NCBI GenBank assembly: GCA_035995025.1
Contig: DASYKY010000014.1
Span: 18,318-82,317, forward strand
Reading direction: 5' to 3'
Length of the DNA stretch: 64,000 nt
DNA from: Actinophytocola sp035995025
Lineage (GTDB): Bacteria > Actinomycetota > Actinomycetes > Mycobacteriales > Pseudonocardiaceae
Shown here: positions 49,956-59,289 of the stretch, in pieces
How the letters are laid out: each line of letters begins with the position of its first letter
Numbering within the stretch: the first letter of the stretch is position 1
The notes under the pieces: model-generated
Told to the model about the DNA's origin: nothing
What the model saw: the letters and a program-made list of their open reading frames with translations, nothing else
Databases searched by the model: none
Translations under genes and position numbers: made by a program

Positions 49956-50195
49956 TCACCGCTGTCCGGACCGGCGCCGGACGAGCCGCCCGAGCTTCTG
50001 GAGCCGCCACAGGCCGTAGGAGGGAGCCGGGGCGAGGACCGGGCGTCGCACCACCTCGACCGGCCCGTGGCCGCCGATCATCCGCCGGAACGGCGTGGCG
50101 TCGTAGCCGGGGCGGGACAGCTCGCCGATGCCGCGCCGCAGGTCCGCGCCGAACGACCGGGCGAGTTCGGTGAGCTCGGCGTTCGGGTCGTTCAT
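49956..50195 (-). CDS. Hypothetical protein, 79 residues
   Basis: Basic C-terminus (LWRLQKLGRLVRRRSGQR) and an N-terminal helix (NDPNAELTELARSFGADLRR). No membrane segment and no known domain; PGYDATPFRRMIGGHGPVEV looks conserved-like. It lies 42 bases downstream of the MFS-GGDEF gene on the same strand, and imperfect copies of a GGAGCCC...TGGGGGCTCG sequence lie on both sides of it (about 49899 and 50238). Confidence 0.55.
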   Translation of the reverse strand: MNDPNAELTELARSFGADLRRGIGELSRPGYDATPFRRMIGGHGPVEVVRRPVLAPAPSYGLWRLQKLGRLVRRRSGQR

Positions 50196-50237
50196 GACAG
50201 GTCGATCGCCGTGTGCGGCGCCGCGTTGCGCGACGGT

Positions 50238-53000
50238 TCAGGAGCCCGGGCTGGGGGCTCGCGGCGCGCTCAGGTCGCCGATGGCGGCGATGATCGTCTG
50301 GACCTGGTTGCGGCCCGAGTCCTTGGCCACGAACAGGGCGTCGTCCGCGGCCAGCAGGACGTCCTGCAGCTCCGGGCCGAACTCCGGGTACGACGCGAGG
50401 CCCACCGACACCGACAGGCCCTCGACCGCGCCCGGGCCGTGTTCGCCGAGCGGCACCCGCAGGCCGCGCACCCGCTCGCAGACGCGCTCGCCGATCTGCC
50501 GCAGGTCGTCGGCCGTCACCTCGGGGCACAGCACCACGAACTCCTCGCCGCCCCACCGGCCGACCACGTCGTAGCGGCGCGCGCACGCGGTCAGCGCGTC
50601 GGCGACCGCCTGCAGCACCCGGTCGCCGACCAGGTGCCCGTGCGTGTCGTTGACCTGCTTGAAATGGTCCAGGTCGACCATCAGCACGCCGACCTGCGTG
50701 TCGTCGCGCTGGGCGCGCTGGATCTCCGCCGAGGCCATGTTCGTCCACGCCGTCGCGTTCGCCAGGCCCGTCTTCTGGTCGGTCGACGCGGCCTCCTCCA
50801 GCTGGCGCATCAGCACGCTGCGGTGCAGCACCAGCAGCGCGGGCACCATCATCAGCGCCCACAGCGGGTGGATCGAGATCAGCAGCGCGTTGATCGCGCC
50901 GAGCCCGATCGTGCCGAACTCCAGCGCCGCCTCGCGGCCGGTGCCGAACGCCTTGCGCATCGACAGCCGCCGCTCGTGCAGCGTGATCGCGATGACGATG
51001 AGGCCCCAGTTCACGCCCGCGTAGGCCAGCGCGGCGAGCACCACCGCGAGGATCGCCACCGGGTTGTTCCAGTCGGCCATGTCGGCCGGCGCGAGCCAGT
51101 GCCGCACGCCCGACGCCAGGTAGGCGCCGAGCGCGACGGTCGACGCGGTGAACACCAGCCGGTAGGCGTGCACGCTGCGCACCCGGTAGCGGCTGCGCCA
51201 GAACAGGTGCAGGTAGAGCGTGCCGATCACGGCCGGGACGAGCACCGGCGGCAGCGCCAGCACCGCCGAGAACGACCACACGGAGGTCAGGTTCACGTGC
51301 GGCGTGTCGTTGAACCGGCGGCGCACCCGCTCGACGTTGCGGGTCAGCTCGCCGATCCCGAGCCCCAGGCCGATGATCGTGCCGAGCGTGACGAGGTCGG
51401 CCCTGCCGATCTCGTTGTCCCAGGCGAGAAAGCCGGTCACCGTGGCGCTCACGGCCTCGACCAGCAGGATCAGCACCAGCAGCCGGACGGGCTCGCCCCA
51501 GAGCGCCCACCGCGCCGGGATTCTGGACCGTCCACCGGTGGAAAGGGATCCTGACTTGTGCGATCGGGCGAGTCGGACCTGATCGGCGCCGTTGCCGTGC
51601 TCGGCGGCAACTCCCCCGGAAGGAGGCGACAGTGATGCGTTCGTGGGAGTGGTGAGCCGCGCGCTCACACCGGCAAGTCCGTTGCCGCGCTCGGCGGCAG
51701 ATTCCACGGAAGGAGGCAGCCGTGAAGCAGTCGTGGGAGTGGTGAGAACTCCGTCTCCAGCCGCATTCACTTCGCCCATGGGAGGAGGTAACACCGATGC
51801 GTTCGTGGGAGTGGTGAGTCCGAGATCCTGATCGGTGTCCCCGCGCCGCCGGCGGCGCACCAGGGACACGACGACGAGAGCGGTGAGGACGGCGCCGGTG
51901 ACACCGCCGGCGCCCACCGCTGAGGCCGGACTGGTCGCGTCGGCCAGCACGCCGGCGCCGAGCACCGCGACACCCAGCGAGGTCAGCACGCCGGCGCGCG
52001 CCAGTTCGGAAACCCCCGTCCGGTACTGCTCGGGCACGGTGCCCGCCAGCCGTGCCTGGGCGAGGGACAGGTAGCCGATCGTGCACGCGCCGGCGGCGGC
52101 CCACAGCGCAAGCACCACCGGCAGCGGCGGGTCGAGCAGGCAGGCCGCGAGCGGCAGGCCCGCGGCCACGGCGAGCGTGCCCATCGGGGCGGGTCCGTGC
52201 CCGCCCGGGGTGCGGGTGGCGAGCCATGCGCCTACGGCCCCGCCGGTGGGCGTCGCGGCCATCAGCACGCCGACGGCGGCGACGGCCAGTCCGAGGTCGT
52301 GCCCGTAGGCGGCGGCGAGTCCGGCCGGCAGCAGGAACAGGCCGGCGAGGCAGCAGAGCAGCAGCGGCCCGCGCGCGGACCGGTCCCGCCAGACGACGGC
52401 GGCCACCTCGTGGGTGGCCGGTGTGAGATCGGGTTCCGCGGGGCGGTGCCGCACGCCGAGCAGTACCGCCAGCGCGGCGCCCGCGTAGGTCACGGCGGTG
52501 ACCCCGAGCGCGAGCCGCGGGTCGGCGAGCGCGAGCAGCGCACCGCCCGCGAGTACCCCGGCGACCTGCGCCGCCTCGACGGCGGCCGCGCGCAGCCCGC
52601 GGCGGCCGCGCGTGTCGGGTGCCAGCCCGCGCCGGGCGAGGCGGGCGGGCCCGGCGCCGAGCGCGAGCAGCCCGGCGAGCACGTAGACGAGGGGGAGCGG
52701 CAGCCCGAGCGCCAGCAGCCCGGCGAGCAAGGCGCGGGCGAGCCCGATGCCGGCGATGAGCTCGCGCCGTGGGTAGCGGCCGGCGAGCCCGCCGAGCAGG
52801 ACGCCGCCGAGGACGGCGGGCAGCAGCGTGACGGCGTAGGCGACGGCGGCCAGGGCGGCGGAGGACGTCTCGAGGTAGACGAGGACGGCGAGGGCGAGCC
52901 GGCTGAGCTGGTCACCGGCGGCGGACAGCAGCTCTCCGGCCCAGAGCGCGCGGAACTCGCGCACAGCGAGCCCCTCGCGAACCACAGCCCGACGCCCCAT
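50238..53000 (-). CDS. MFS transporter fused to membrane GGDEF diguanylate cyclase
   Basis: 920 residues in one frame. Residues ~1-390 are an MFS carrier (FRALWAGELLSAAGDQLSRL, LAGRYPRRELIAGIGLARAL; about twelve spans). Residues ~395-480 are a polar linker with three copies of a 22-residue repeat around LTTPTNAS and LPPS. Residues ~495-700 are a six-span MASE-like block (WALWGEPVRLLVLILLVEAV). Residues ~735-905 are GGDEF with RWGGEEFVVLC and an intact RxxD (RRYD) inhibitory site. The second half resembles the protein encoded at 29353. ATG 53000 is the best start. A frameshift joining two genes is not needed to read this. Confidence 0.8.
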   Translation of the reverse strand: MGRRAVVREGLAVREFRALWAGELLSAAGDQLSRLALAVLVYLETSSAALAAVAYAVTLLPAVLGGVLLGGLAGRYPRRELIAGIGLARALLAGLLALGLPLPLVYVLAGLLALGAGPARLARRGLAPDTRGRRGLRAAAVEAAQVAGVLAGGALLALADPRLALGVTAVTYAGAALAVLLGVRHRPAEPDLTPATHEVAAVVWRDRSARGPLLLCCLAGLFLLPAGLAAAYGHDLGLAVAAVGVLMAATPTGGAVGAWLATRTPGGHGPAPMGTLAVAAGLPLAACLLDPPLPVVLALWAAAGACTIGYLSLAQARLAGTVPEQYRTGVSELARAGVLTSLGVAVLGAGVLADATSPASAVGAGGVTGAVLTALVVVSLVRRRRRGDTDQDLGLTTPTNASVLPPPMGEVNAAGDGVLTTPTTASRLPPSVESAAERGNGLAGVSARLTTPTNASLSPPSGGVAAEHGNGADQVRLARSHKSGSLSTGGRSRIPARWALWGEPVRLLVLILLVEAVSATVTGFLAWDNEIGRADLVTLGTIIGLGLGIGELTRNVERVRRRFNDTPHVNLTSVWSFSAVLALPPVLVPAVIGTLYLHLFWRSRYRVRSVHAYRLVFTASTVALGAYLASGVRHWLAPADMADWNNPVAILAVVLAALAYAGVNWGLIVIAITLHERRLSMRKAFGTGREAALEFGTIGLGAINALLISIHPLWALMMVPALLVLHRSVLMRQLEEAASTDQKTGLANATAWTNMASAEIQRAQRDDTQVGVLMVDLDHFKQVNDTHGHLVGDRVLQAVADALTACARRYDVVGRWGGEEFVVLCPEVTADDLRQIGERVCERVRGLRVPLGEHGPGAVEGLSVSVGLASYPEFGPELQDVLLAADDALFVAKDSGRNQVQTIIAAIGDLSAPRAPSPGS
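51591..51817 (-). repeat. Three 66-bp repeats in the MFS-GGDEF linker
   Basis: Units at 51591-51656, 51681-51746 and 51752-51817 share the end TCGTGGGAGTGGTGAG and an internal GGAAGGAGG. They keep the reading frame. Similarity is strong at DNA level in all positions, including third codon bases, so they may be a mobile or regulatory repeat captured in the gene. Confidence 0.75.
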
Positions 53001-53514
53001 CGCCCGCCTCGCTCCTGACGCCAACAGGCCGTGCCCCGCACGGCCTGCGGACCTCACAGTAGAACGCCGCCCGCGACAGATCACTGTCCCTGAGCTTGTC
53101 TACCCAAATGGCCCAATGGAATGACGAAGCGTAGTAGCAGCAGGCCTTCGCGGGGCATGTCACCCCCGCCCGGTACCCGCCAAACCTCGCTCCGTCGATG
53201 CCCTGCTCACAGTGCCGCCGACCCCTCCCGGCCAACATCCCGAGAGGCCCGGCGACCACCCCGGCCGCTACCGACCGAGGCCCTCTTACTGCCCCGACCG
53301 CAGCCCGGCAAACCACACCCCGACGAGTGCTCGACAACCACACGCACGCCCCCACCCTCTCCGGGGGCACCCCTCAGCGCCAGTCTACCGGCCCGGGCCG
53401 ACAGTGGATCTTGTTCCGGGGTTGCCTGTGGACAACTCCGGCCTGTGGACAACCCCGTGGACCCCGTCCGAAAACCGTCGGCGGTTGTCAGGTTTGGCGG
53501 GCAGGGTGGGGCGC
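53001..53514. other. Intergenic region with two DnaA-box-like nonamers
   Basis: 514 bases between divergent genes with no convincing gene on either strand. TGTGGACAA (reverse of TTGTCCACA) is at 53427-53435 and 53444-53452, 17 bases apart, just upstream of the SDR gene. The rest (53060-53400) is C-rich and shows no repeats I could define. Confidence 0.45.
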
Positions 53515-54423
53515 ATGACAGAGAACAGGGTGGCGCTCGTCGCCGGGGGATCGCGGGCGGCGGGGCGTGCCGTCGCCGTCGAGCTGGGGCGGCTCGGGAT
53601 GACCGTGTACGTGACCGGCCGGACGACCCGCGAGCGGCGGTCGGAGATGAACCGGCCGGAGACCATCGAGGAGACCGCCGAGCTCGTCCAGGAGGCCGGC
53701 GGCACCGGCATCCCCGTCCGCGTCGACCACCTCGAGCCGGCCGAGGTGCGGGCGCTCGTCGAGCGGATCGACGCCGAGCAGGGCCGGCTGGACGTGCTGG
53801 TCAACGACGTCTGGGGCGGCGACATCTACCTCACGTTCGGCAAGAAGCTCTGGGAGCACGACCTCGACGGCGGCCTGCGCATGCTCCGCCTCGGCATCGA
53901 CACGCACGCCATCACCAGCCACTTCGCGCTGCCGCTGCTCATCCGCAGCCCCGGCGGGCTGGTCATCGAGATGACCGACGGCACCGCCGAGTACAACGCC
54001 AGCTACCGCAAGGACGCCGGCTACTTCTACGACCTGGTCAAGTCCGCCGTCCTGCGCATGGCGCTCGCCCAGGCCGAAGAGCTGCGCGAGCACGGCGGCA
54101 CGGCGGTCGCGCTCACCCCGGGCTGGCTGCGGTCCGAGGCGATGCTCGACGCGTTCGGCGTCACCGAGGCCAACTGGCGCGACGCCACGAAGTTCCAGCC
54201 GCACTTCGTGATCTCCGAGTCGCCGGTCCTGGTCGGCCGCGCCGCCGCCGCGCTCGCCGCGGACCCGGACGTGGCCCGCTGGAACGGGCAGTCGCTCTCG
54301 TCCGGCCGGCTCGCGCAGGTCTACGACTTCGACGACGCCGACGGCAGCCGCCCGGACGCCTGGCGCTACATCGCGGAGGTCGAGAGCCAGGGCAAGCCGG
54401 CCGACGCCACCGGCTACCGCTGA
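53515..54423 (+). CDS. Short-chain dehydrogenase/reductase
   Basis: 302 residues: VALVAGGSRAAGRAVAVELG (a variant of TGxxxGxG), then VNDVWGGDIYLTF in place of NNAG, and YFYDLVKSAVLRMALAQA carrying the YxxxK-type Lys. Like some atypical SDRs it lacks the usual Ser, so catalysis may differ from classical members. ATG 53515 follows GGTGGGGC. It is convergent with the WYL regulator, overlapping by ten bases. Confidence 0.85.
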   Translation: MTENRVALVAGGSRAAGRAVAVELGRLGMTVYVTGRTTRERRSEMNRPETIEETAELVQEAGGTGIPVRVDHLEPAEVRALVERIDAEQGRLDVLVNDVWGGDIYLTFGKKLWEHDLDGGLRMLRLGIDTHAITSHFALPLLIRSPGGLVIEMTDGTAEYNASYRKDAGYFYDLVKSAVLRMALAQAEELREHGGTAVALTPGWLRSEAMLDAFGVTEANWRDATKFQPHFVISESPVLVGRAAAALAADPDVARWNGQSLSSGRLAQVYDFDDADGSRPDAWRYIAEVESQGKPADATGYR

Positions 54424-55403
54424 GCCGCGTTGCGGGCCGCGATCGCCGAGCCCACCCCGGCCAGCGCGGCCCGCAGCGACTCCGGTGCCAGGATCTCCAC
54501 GCCGACGCCCAGCGCGGTCAGCTGGGTCAGCGCCACCCGCTCGCTCGCCACGTCCAGCGACACCTCCCGCCAGCCGTCCGCGTCCGGCGGGCCCGCGTCC
54601 GCCAGTGCCTCGGCCGCCGCCTCCCGGTCGGTCACCTCCGGCAGCGCCCGCTGCGCCCGCGGGCTCAGCCGCAGCCGCACCCGGTCGCGCAGCAGCGACC
54701 GCTCGAAGCGCGCCGACGTGTCCGACCACCACGACGCCAGGTCGAACGCCGGCCGCTCGAACTCGTCCGCGAGCACGGCCGACTCGATTCGCGCCACCCG
54801 GTAGGTCCGCGGCTCCGCGGCCGGCACCGGCTGCGCGACCAGGTACCAGACGCCCGCCTTCACAACCAGTCCGAGCGGCTCCAGCACGCGCTCGACCGTG
54901 CGGTCCGCCCGGCCGTAGCGCACCTCGAGCCGCCGGGTGTCCGCCACCGCCGAGGCGACCGCGGCGAGCTGCGAGACGTCCTCTGGCCGGTGGAACCAGC
55001 CCGGCGCGTCGAGGTGGAACCGGTCGCTCACCCGGGACGCGTACTCCCGCAGCCCGGCCGGCAGCGTCGCCAGCACCTTCGCCCGCGCACCGGTCAGCGC
55101 CGAGCCGAGGCCCAGCTCCGCGAGCACCTCCGGCACGCCGACCGCGAAGATCGCCGCCGCCTCCCGGCAAGTGAGGCCGTCGAGCCGGGTGCGCCAGCCG
55201 TCCATCAGCCGGATGCCGCCCGCGCGGCCCTGCTCGGTCCACAGTGGAACGCCGGCCGCCTCGAGCGCGGCGATGTCGCGGTACACGGTCCGCTCGGACA
55301 CCGCGAGCGCCTCGGCCGCCGTGGCCGCCGTGGCCCGCCGCCGCTGCTGCTGCAGGAACAGCAGGGTCGCCAGGCGCTCGGCTCGCACCCGCCGATTGTT
55401 CAC
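54414..55403 (-). CDS. WYL-domain transcriptional regulator (YafY-like)
   Basis: About 329 residues. N-terminal HTH_11-type helix-turn-helix (ERLATLLFLQQQRRRATAAT, AAEALAVSERTVYRDIAALE) is followed by a WYL domain (about 140-230; YLVAQPVPAAEPRTYRVARI) and a C-terminal WCX extension. Such proteins sense nucleic-acid or nucleotide ligands. GTG 55403 is a reasonable start; GTG 55388 would also fit. It follows the NRPS gene by 24 bases and may be co-transcribed with it. Confidence 0.88.
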   Translation of the reverse strand: MNNRRVRAERLATLLFLQQQRRRATAATAAEALAVSERTVYRDIAALEAAGVPLWTEQGRAGGIRLMDGWRTRLDGLTCREAAAIFAVGVPEVLAELGLGSALTGARAKVLATLPAGLREYASRVSDRFHLDAPGWFHRPEDVSQLAAVASAVADTRRLEVRYGRADRTVERVLEPLGLVVKAGVWYLVAQPVPAAEPRTYRVARIESAVLADEFERPAFDLASWWSDTSARFERSLLRDRVRLRLSPRAQRALPEVTDREAAAEALADAGPPDADGWREVSLDVASERVALTQLTALGVGVEILAPESLRAALAGVGSAIAARNAAQR

Positions 55404-55427
55404 CCGGCGCAAGTCATCCGGCGCGGG

Positions 55428-58400
55428 TCACCCGTCGTCGGCGAGCGGCGCGAGCAGGCCGTTGGCGGACTCGTCCAGCGGGATGGTCACCGTGCGCGGG
55501 CTGCCCGCCGACATCGACTCGGCCAGCGCGGCGATCGTCGGGTTGGCGATCAAAGTGGACAGTGGGACCTCGACGGAGAGCGTGGTGCGGACGCGCGCGA
55601 TCAGCTGGCTCGCGGTCAGCGAGTGGCCGCCGAGCGCGAAGAAGTCGTCGTGCACGCCCAGCGGGGCCTCCGGCGGGATGCTCAGCACCTCGCGCCAGAT
55701 CGACGCCAGCCGCCGCTCGACGTCCGTGCGCGGCGCGACCGTCGTGCTCTTCTGCCGGCCCCACACCGGTTCCGGCAGCGCGGCCCGGTCGAGCTTCCCG
55801 GTCGGTGTGACGGGCAGCGTGTTCAGCGTGACGAACCGGTTGGGCTGCATGTAGTCCGGCAGCAGCGCGGCGAGCCACGGGCGCAGCTCGGCCATCCCGA
55901 TCCGCCGTCGCGGCACCAGGTAGGCGACCAGCCGCACGTCCCCGTCGCGCACCTGCCACGTCGTGACCGCGGCGTCCCGGATGGACGTGTGCGCCCGCAG
56001 CGCCGCCTCGATCTCGCCGAGCTCGACGCGGAACCCGCGGATCTTCACCTGCAGGTCGGCGCGGCCGAGGAACTCCAGCCCGTCCCGGCGGCGGCGCACC
56101 AGGTCGCCGGTGGCGTACAGCCGCGCGCCGGGCGCGGCGGCGAACGGGTCGTCGCGGAAGCGCTCGGCGGTCAGCTCCGGCAGGTTCTGGTACCCCCTGG
56201 CCACGCCCGCGCCGCCGATGTGCAGCTCGCCGACCACCCCGTCGGGCACCGGCGCCATGGCCGGGTCCAGCACGTGCAGCGTCGTGCCGGCGATCGGCGG
56301 GCCGAGCCGGACCGGGCCGCCGGACACCTCGCGCAGCGTCGAGTACACCGTCGTCTCGGTCGGCCCGTAGCCGTCGAGCAGCCGCGCGCCGTCCGTCTGC
56401 AGCGCGCCGGCGAGGTCGCGGGGAAGCACCTCGCCGCCGGAGATCCGCAGCCGCACGCTCCCCGGCACGCCGCCCGCCGCGACCAGCGACCGCCACACCG
56501 TCGGGGTGGCCTGCACGACCGTCGCGCGCACCCGGGCGAGCCGGTCGCGCAGCCGGTACCCGTCGGCGACCTCCGCGGGCGGCACGACGACGACCGTGGC
56601 GCCGCGCAGCAGCGGGGCCAGCAGCTCCACGACCGACATGTCGAACGACGGGCTGCTGACCGCCGCGACCCGGTCGGCGGGGGACAGGCCCAGCGCGTCG
56701 TCCAGGTGCGCGAGCAGGTTCCCGACGTTGCCGTGGGTGACCGCGACGCCCTTGGGCCTGCCGGTGGAGCCGGACGTGTAGAGCAGGTACGCGAGCGAGC
56801 CGGCGTCGGGCGGCAGGACCTCCGGCGGTGTCGAGGGCCAGGCCGCGAGGGGGGCGGTGTCGAGGTCGATCACCCGCCAGTCGCCGGGCAGCTCGACCCG
56901 TGCCGCGCCGTGCGTGACGAGCACCGGGGCGCCCGCGTCGGCGGCCATCGCCCGCAGCCGCTCCACCGGCCAGTCCGGGTCCAGCGGCAGGTACCCGCCG
57001 CCCGCCCGCCACGTGGCGAGGATGCCGAGCGGCACGGCCGCGCCGCGCGCCAGGCACAGCGCGACCGGCACGTCCGGGCCGACCCCGTTGTCCCGCAACA
57101 GGTGCGCGAGCCGGTTCGCGGCCGCGTCCAGCTCGCGGTAGGACAGCGAGCCGCCCGGGCCGGCCACCGCGGGAGCGTCGGCGAACCGGTGGAGGTCCGG
57201 CTGGAGCACGCGGCCAGGGCGCACCGCGGTGGCCGGCGGGGAGGCGGTGGTCAGCCGCAGCTCGCCGACCCGGCGGTGCGGATCGGAGACCGCGGCGCGC
57301 AGTGCCACCGCGTACATCTCGGCGAGGCCGGCGACGGTCGCGGCGTCGAACAGGTCGGTGTCGTAGGTCCACCGGGTCACCCAGCGGTGCGGACCGGGCA
57401 CCACGGTCAGCGTCAGGTCGAACGCCGAGCCGCCGTTGCCGAGCCGCTCCGGGGCGAACGTCAGCTCGTCCACGGTGACCGGCTCGGCCGGCGTGTCGAT
57501 GACGAACATCGTCTGCACGACCGGCGCGTGCGCCACCGTCCGGCGCGGCGCGAGCAGGTCGACCAGCTGCTCGAACGGCAGGTCCTGGTGTGCGAGCGCG
57601 GTCTCGACCAGCGCCTCGGTGCCGGCCGCCAGCTCGGCGAAGGTCGTCTCCGGGGTGATCCGGGCCGGCAGCGCGAGCGTGTTGGCGAGGGAGCCGACGA
57701 CCCGCTCGGTGCCGGGCCCGGTGCGCCCGGGCGCGAGCGTGCCGACGAGGAAGTCGGCCTGCCCGGACAGCCGGTGCAGCAGCGCCTGGTAGACCGCGAA
57801 CAGCGTGCCGAACGACGCGCCTGCCACCGGCTCGAGCTCGGCGACCAGGTCGTCGCCGCGGCCGCGGGTGGTGGTGTGCGGGCGGTCGGTGGGCAGCGCG
57901 AGCACGGTCGGCACGCCGGCCAGGGTCGCCGTCCAGAAGCGCACGGCGTCGGCGTAGCTGTTGGCGTCGGCCTGCTCGCGTTGCCAGACCGCGTAGTCCG
58001 GGTACTGCAGCTCCGGGGGCGGCAGCCGCTCGCCCCCGTAGAGCCGGGCGATCTCGCCGAACAGCAGCGCGCACGACCAGCCGTCGGCGAGCGCCTGGTG
58101 CACGACGAAGACCAGCGTGTGGTCCTCGGCCGAGTGGCGGATCAGCCCGGCCCGCAGCAGCGGCGCGGTGGTCAGTTCGAACGGCGTGCGGACCAGGCGG
58201 TCCACATCGGACTCCTTGATCCCGACCAGCGGCACCCGCGTCTTCGCGGCCACCACCTGGGTCGGCATCCCGTCGGTGTCGGCGAACGTCGTGCGCAGCG
58301 CCTCGTGCCGGTCCAGCACCGTGCGAAGGGCCTCGGCGAGCCTGCCCGGGTCGAGCGGGCCGGTGAGCCGCACCCGCCAGGCGTTGTTGAAGGCCGAGCT

Positions 58401-58490
58401 GCGCGGCATCAGCTGGTCCAGTAGCCAGAGCCGGCGCTGCCCGGAGGAGGTGGGGAAGAAGAACACGTCGTCCGCGGCTGTCGGGTTCAC
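55428..58490 (-). CDS. Single-module NRPS (C-A-T) with altered condensation motif
   Basis: 1,020 residues. Condensation domain ~1-430: the HHxxxDG motif reads HQALADG (H131-G137), so the second, catalytic His is Gln. Adenylation domain ~430-900: LLYTSGSTGRPKGVAVTHG (A3), FDMSVVELL (A4), ISGGEVLPRDLAG and GYGPTETTVYST (A5), YATGDLVRRR (A7). Carrier domain ~915-990: DDFFALGGHSLTASQLIARV. No thioesterase. The specificity residues by alignment with PheA read roughly D-M-V-Q-R-S-G-V-Y, which I do not recognise. GTG 58490 has GGGA five bases upstream. No other NRPS gene or MbtH lies in the window. Confidence 0.92.
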   Translation of the reverse strand: MNPTAADDVFFFPTSSGQRRLWLLDQLMPRSSAFNNAWRVRLTGPLDPGRLAEALRTVLDRHEALRTTFADTDGMPTQVVAAKTRVPLVGIKESDVDRLVRTPFELTTAPLLRAGLIRHSAEDHTLVFVVHQALADGWSCALLFGEIARLYGGERLPPPELQYPDYAVWQREQADANSYADAVRFWTATLAGVPTVLALPTDRPHTTTRGRGDDLVAELEPVAGASFGTLFAVYQALLHRLSGQADFLVGTLAPGRTGPGTERVVGSLANTLALPARITPETTFAELAAGTEALVETALAHQDLPFEQLVDLLAPRRTVAHAPVVQTMFVIDTPAEPVTVDELTFAPERLGNGGSAFDLTLTVVPGPHRWVTRWTYDTDLFDAATVAGLAEMYAVALRAAVSDPHRRVGELRLTTASPPATAVRPGRVLQPDLHRFADAPAVAGPGGSLSYRELDAAANRLAHLLRDNGVGPDVPVALCLARGAAVPLGILATWRAGGGYLPLDPDWPVERLRAMAADAGAPVLVTHGAARVELPGDWRVIDLDTAPLAAWPSTPPEVLPPDAGSLAYLLYTSGSTGRPKGVAVTHGNVGNLLAHLDDALGLSPADRVAAVSSPSFDMSVVELLAPLLRGATVVVVPPAEVADGYRLRDRLARVRATVVQATPTVWRSLVAAGGVPGSVRLRISGGEVLPRDLAGALQTDGARLLDGYGPTETTVYSTLREVSGGPVRLGPPIAGTTLHVLDPAMAPVPDGVVGELHIGGAGVARGYQNLPELTAERFRDDPFAAAPGARLYATGDLVRRRRDGLEFLGRADLQVKIRGFRVELGEIEAALRAHTSIRDAAVTTWQVRDGDVRLVAYLVPRRRIGMAELRPWLAALLPDYMQPNRFVTLNTLPVTPTGKLDRAALPEPVWGRQKSTTVAPRTDVERRLASIWREVLSIPPEAPLGVHDDFFALGGHSLTASQLIARVRTTLSVEVPLSTLIANPTIAALAESMSAGSPRTVTIPLDESANGLLAPLADDG

Positions 58491-59004
58491 GACTGTCCCA
58501 TGCTGAATCGGTAGCCGAATGCGGGCGAGTAAGAGCCCCTGAGCAACATTTCAGTAAATTTGCTTCAGAGAATTCGGTAACTATTTACGTGCCCGTACTT
58601 GACCAGGCCCCGGTCGCTCATAGCCCGCACCTTTCCCGGCAAGCCCCCGTGAACGCCCGACAGTACTCCAGCCGCGACCGCGGCGAATCGGCCGAACGGA
58701 GCCATGCGACGGTCCGCAATGGACTACTCCGGGAAAGGGAGGTTCACAATAGGAAACCGGTTGAGCACGGATGCGAATAACCGGCGATTCGCTGTGCCCG
58801 AATGCAGATTGCGTGACGTATTCGGCCGCGGCCGGTCCGTGACCGCGGCGGGCCGACCCCTGCCCAACGGCGGCCCGAAGTGGCACCCTGGTACCTGGAG
58901 CCCGCCGCGCCCGCCGTGCAGCCGATGGAGTGAAACCGCTGGTCACAGCTGTGCTTTGGCGTGCTCCGCCGCTACTCTGAATCGGTAATGAGAGGGGAGC
59001 GACG
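58491..59004. other. Intergenic region with AT-rich NRPS promoter pocket
   Basis: 514 bases without a convincing gene. 58545-58590 is notably AT-rich (TTTCAGTAAATTTGCTTCAG), the likely NRPS promoter on the minus strand. Near 58965-59000 a TACTCTGAAT stretch and GAGAGGGGAGCGACG lead into the next plus-strand gene. Confidence 0.5.
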
Positions 59005-59277
59005 ATGGCGCGCAACGCGACACGGGCGATAGCGCCGGACCTGGTGCTGGCAATCATGAACACCGCGGTCGAGACCCTGTGTGCGCGCCTGCCCGCCGAG
59101 CGGCGGGAGACGATCGAGCGGACGGTGTACGAGGTGACCGCCGAACTGGTGTCCACGGTCACCGACCCGGAGCGGCTCGCGACCATGCTGCGGCTACGCG
59201 CCACCGCCCGCCTCACCGCGGCGACGGGCGAGCTGACCCCGATCCGCTCGAAGACGCAGCTGCCCTCCCCGCGCTGA
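59005..59277 (+). CDS. Small hypothetical helical protein
   Basis: 90 residues. Mostly helical with VLAIMNTAVETLCARLPAER and ETIERTVYEVTAELVSTVTD; no membrane segment or motif. AGAGGGGAG before ATG 59005 is a good Shine-Dalgarno. Convergent with the DUF3140 gene. No family recognised. Confidence 0.6.
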   Translation: MARNATRAIAPDLVLAIMNTAVETLCARLPAERRETIERTVYEVTAELVSTVTDPERLATMLRLRATARLTAATGELTPIRSKTQLPSPR

Positions 59278-59289
59278 CCGGGCCGGCCG

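Noticed and set aside
53121..58424. Plus-strand open frame of 1,767 codons across the SDR, WYL and NRPS region
   Set aside because: It is an opposite-frame shadow: Arg/Gly/His-rich with no domains, while the minus strand holds a clear NRPS and the plus strand a clear SDR in another frame. High GC leaves few stops.
58581..59216. Minus-strand 211-codon frame upstream of the NRPS gene
   Set aside because: Ser/Arg-rich, no Shine-Dalgarno or domains, and opposite to a better small gene at 59005.
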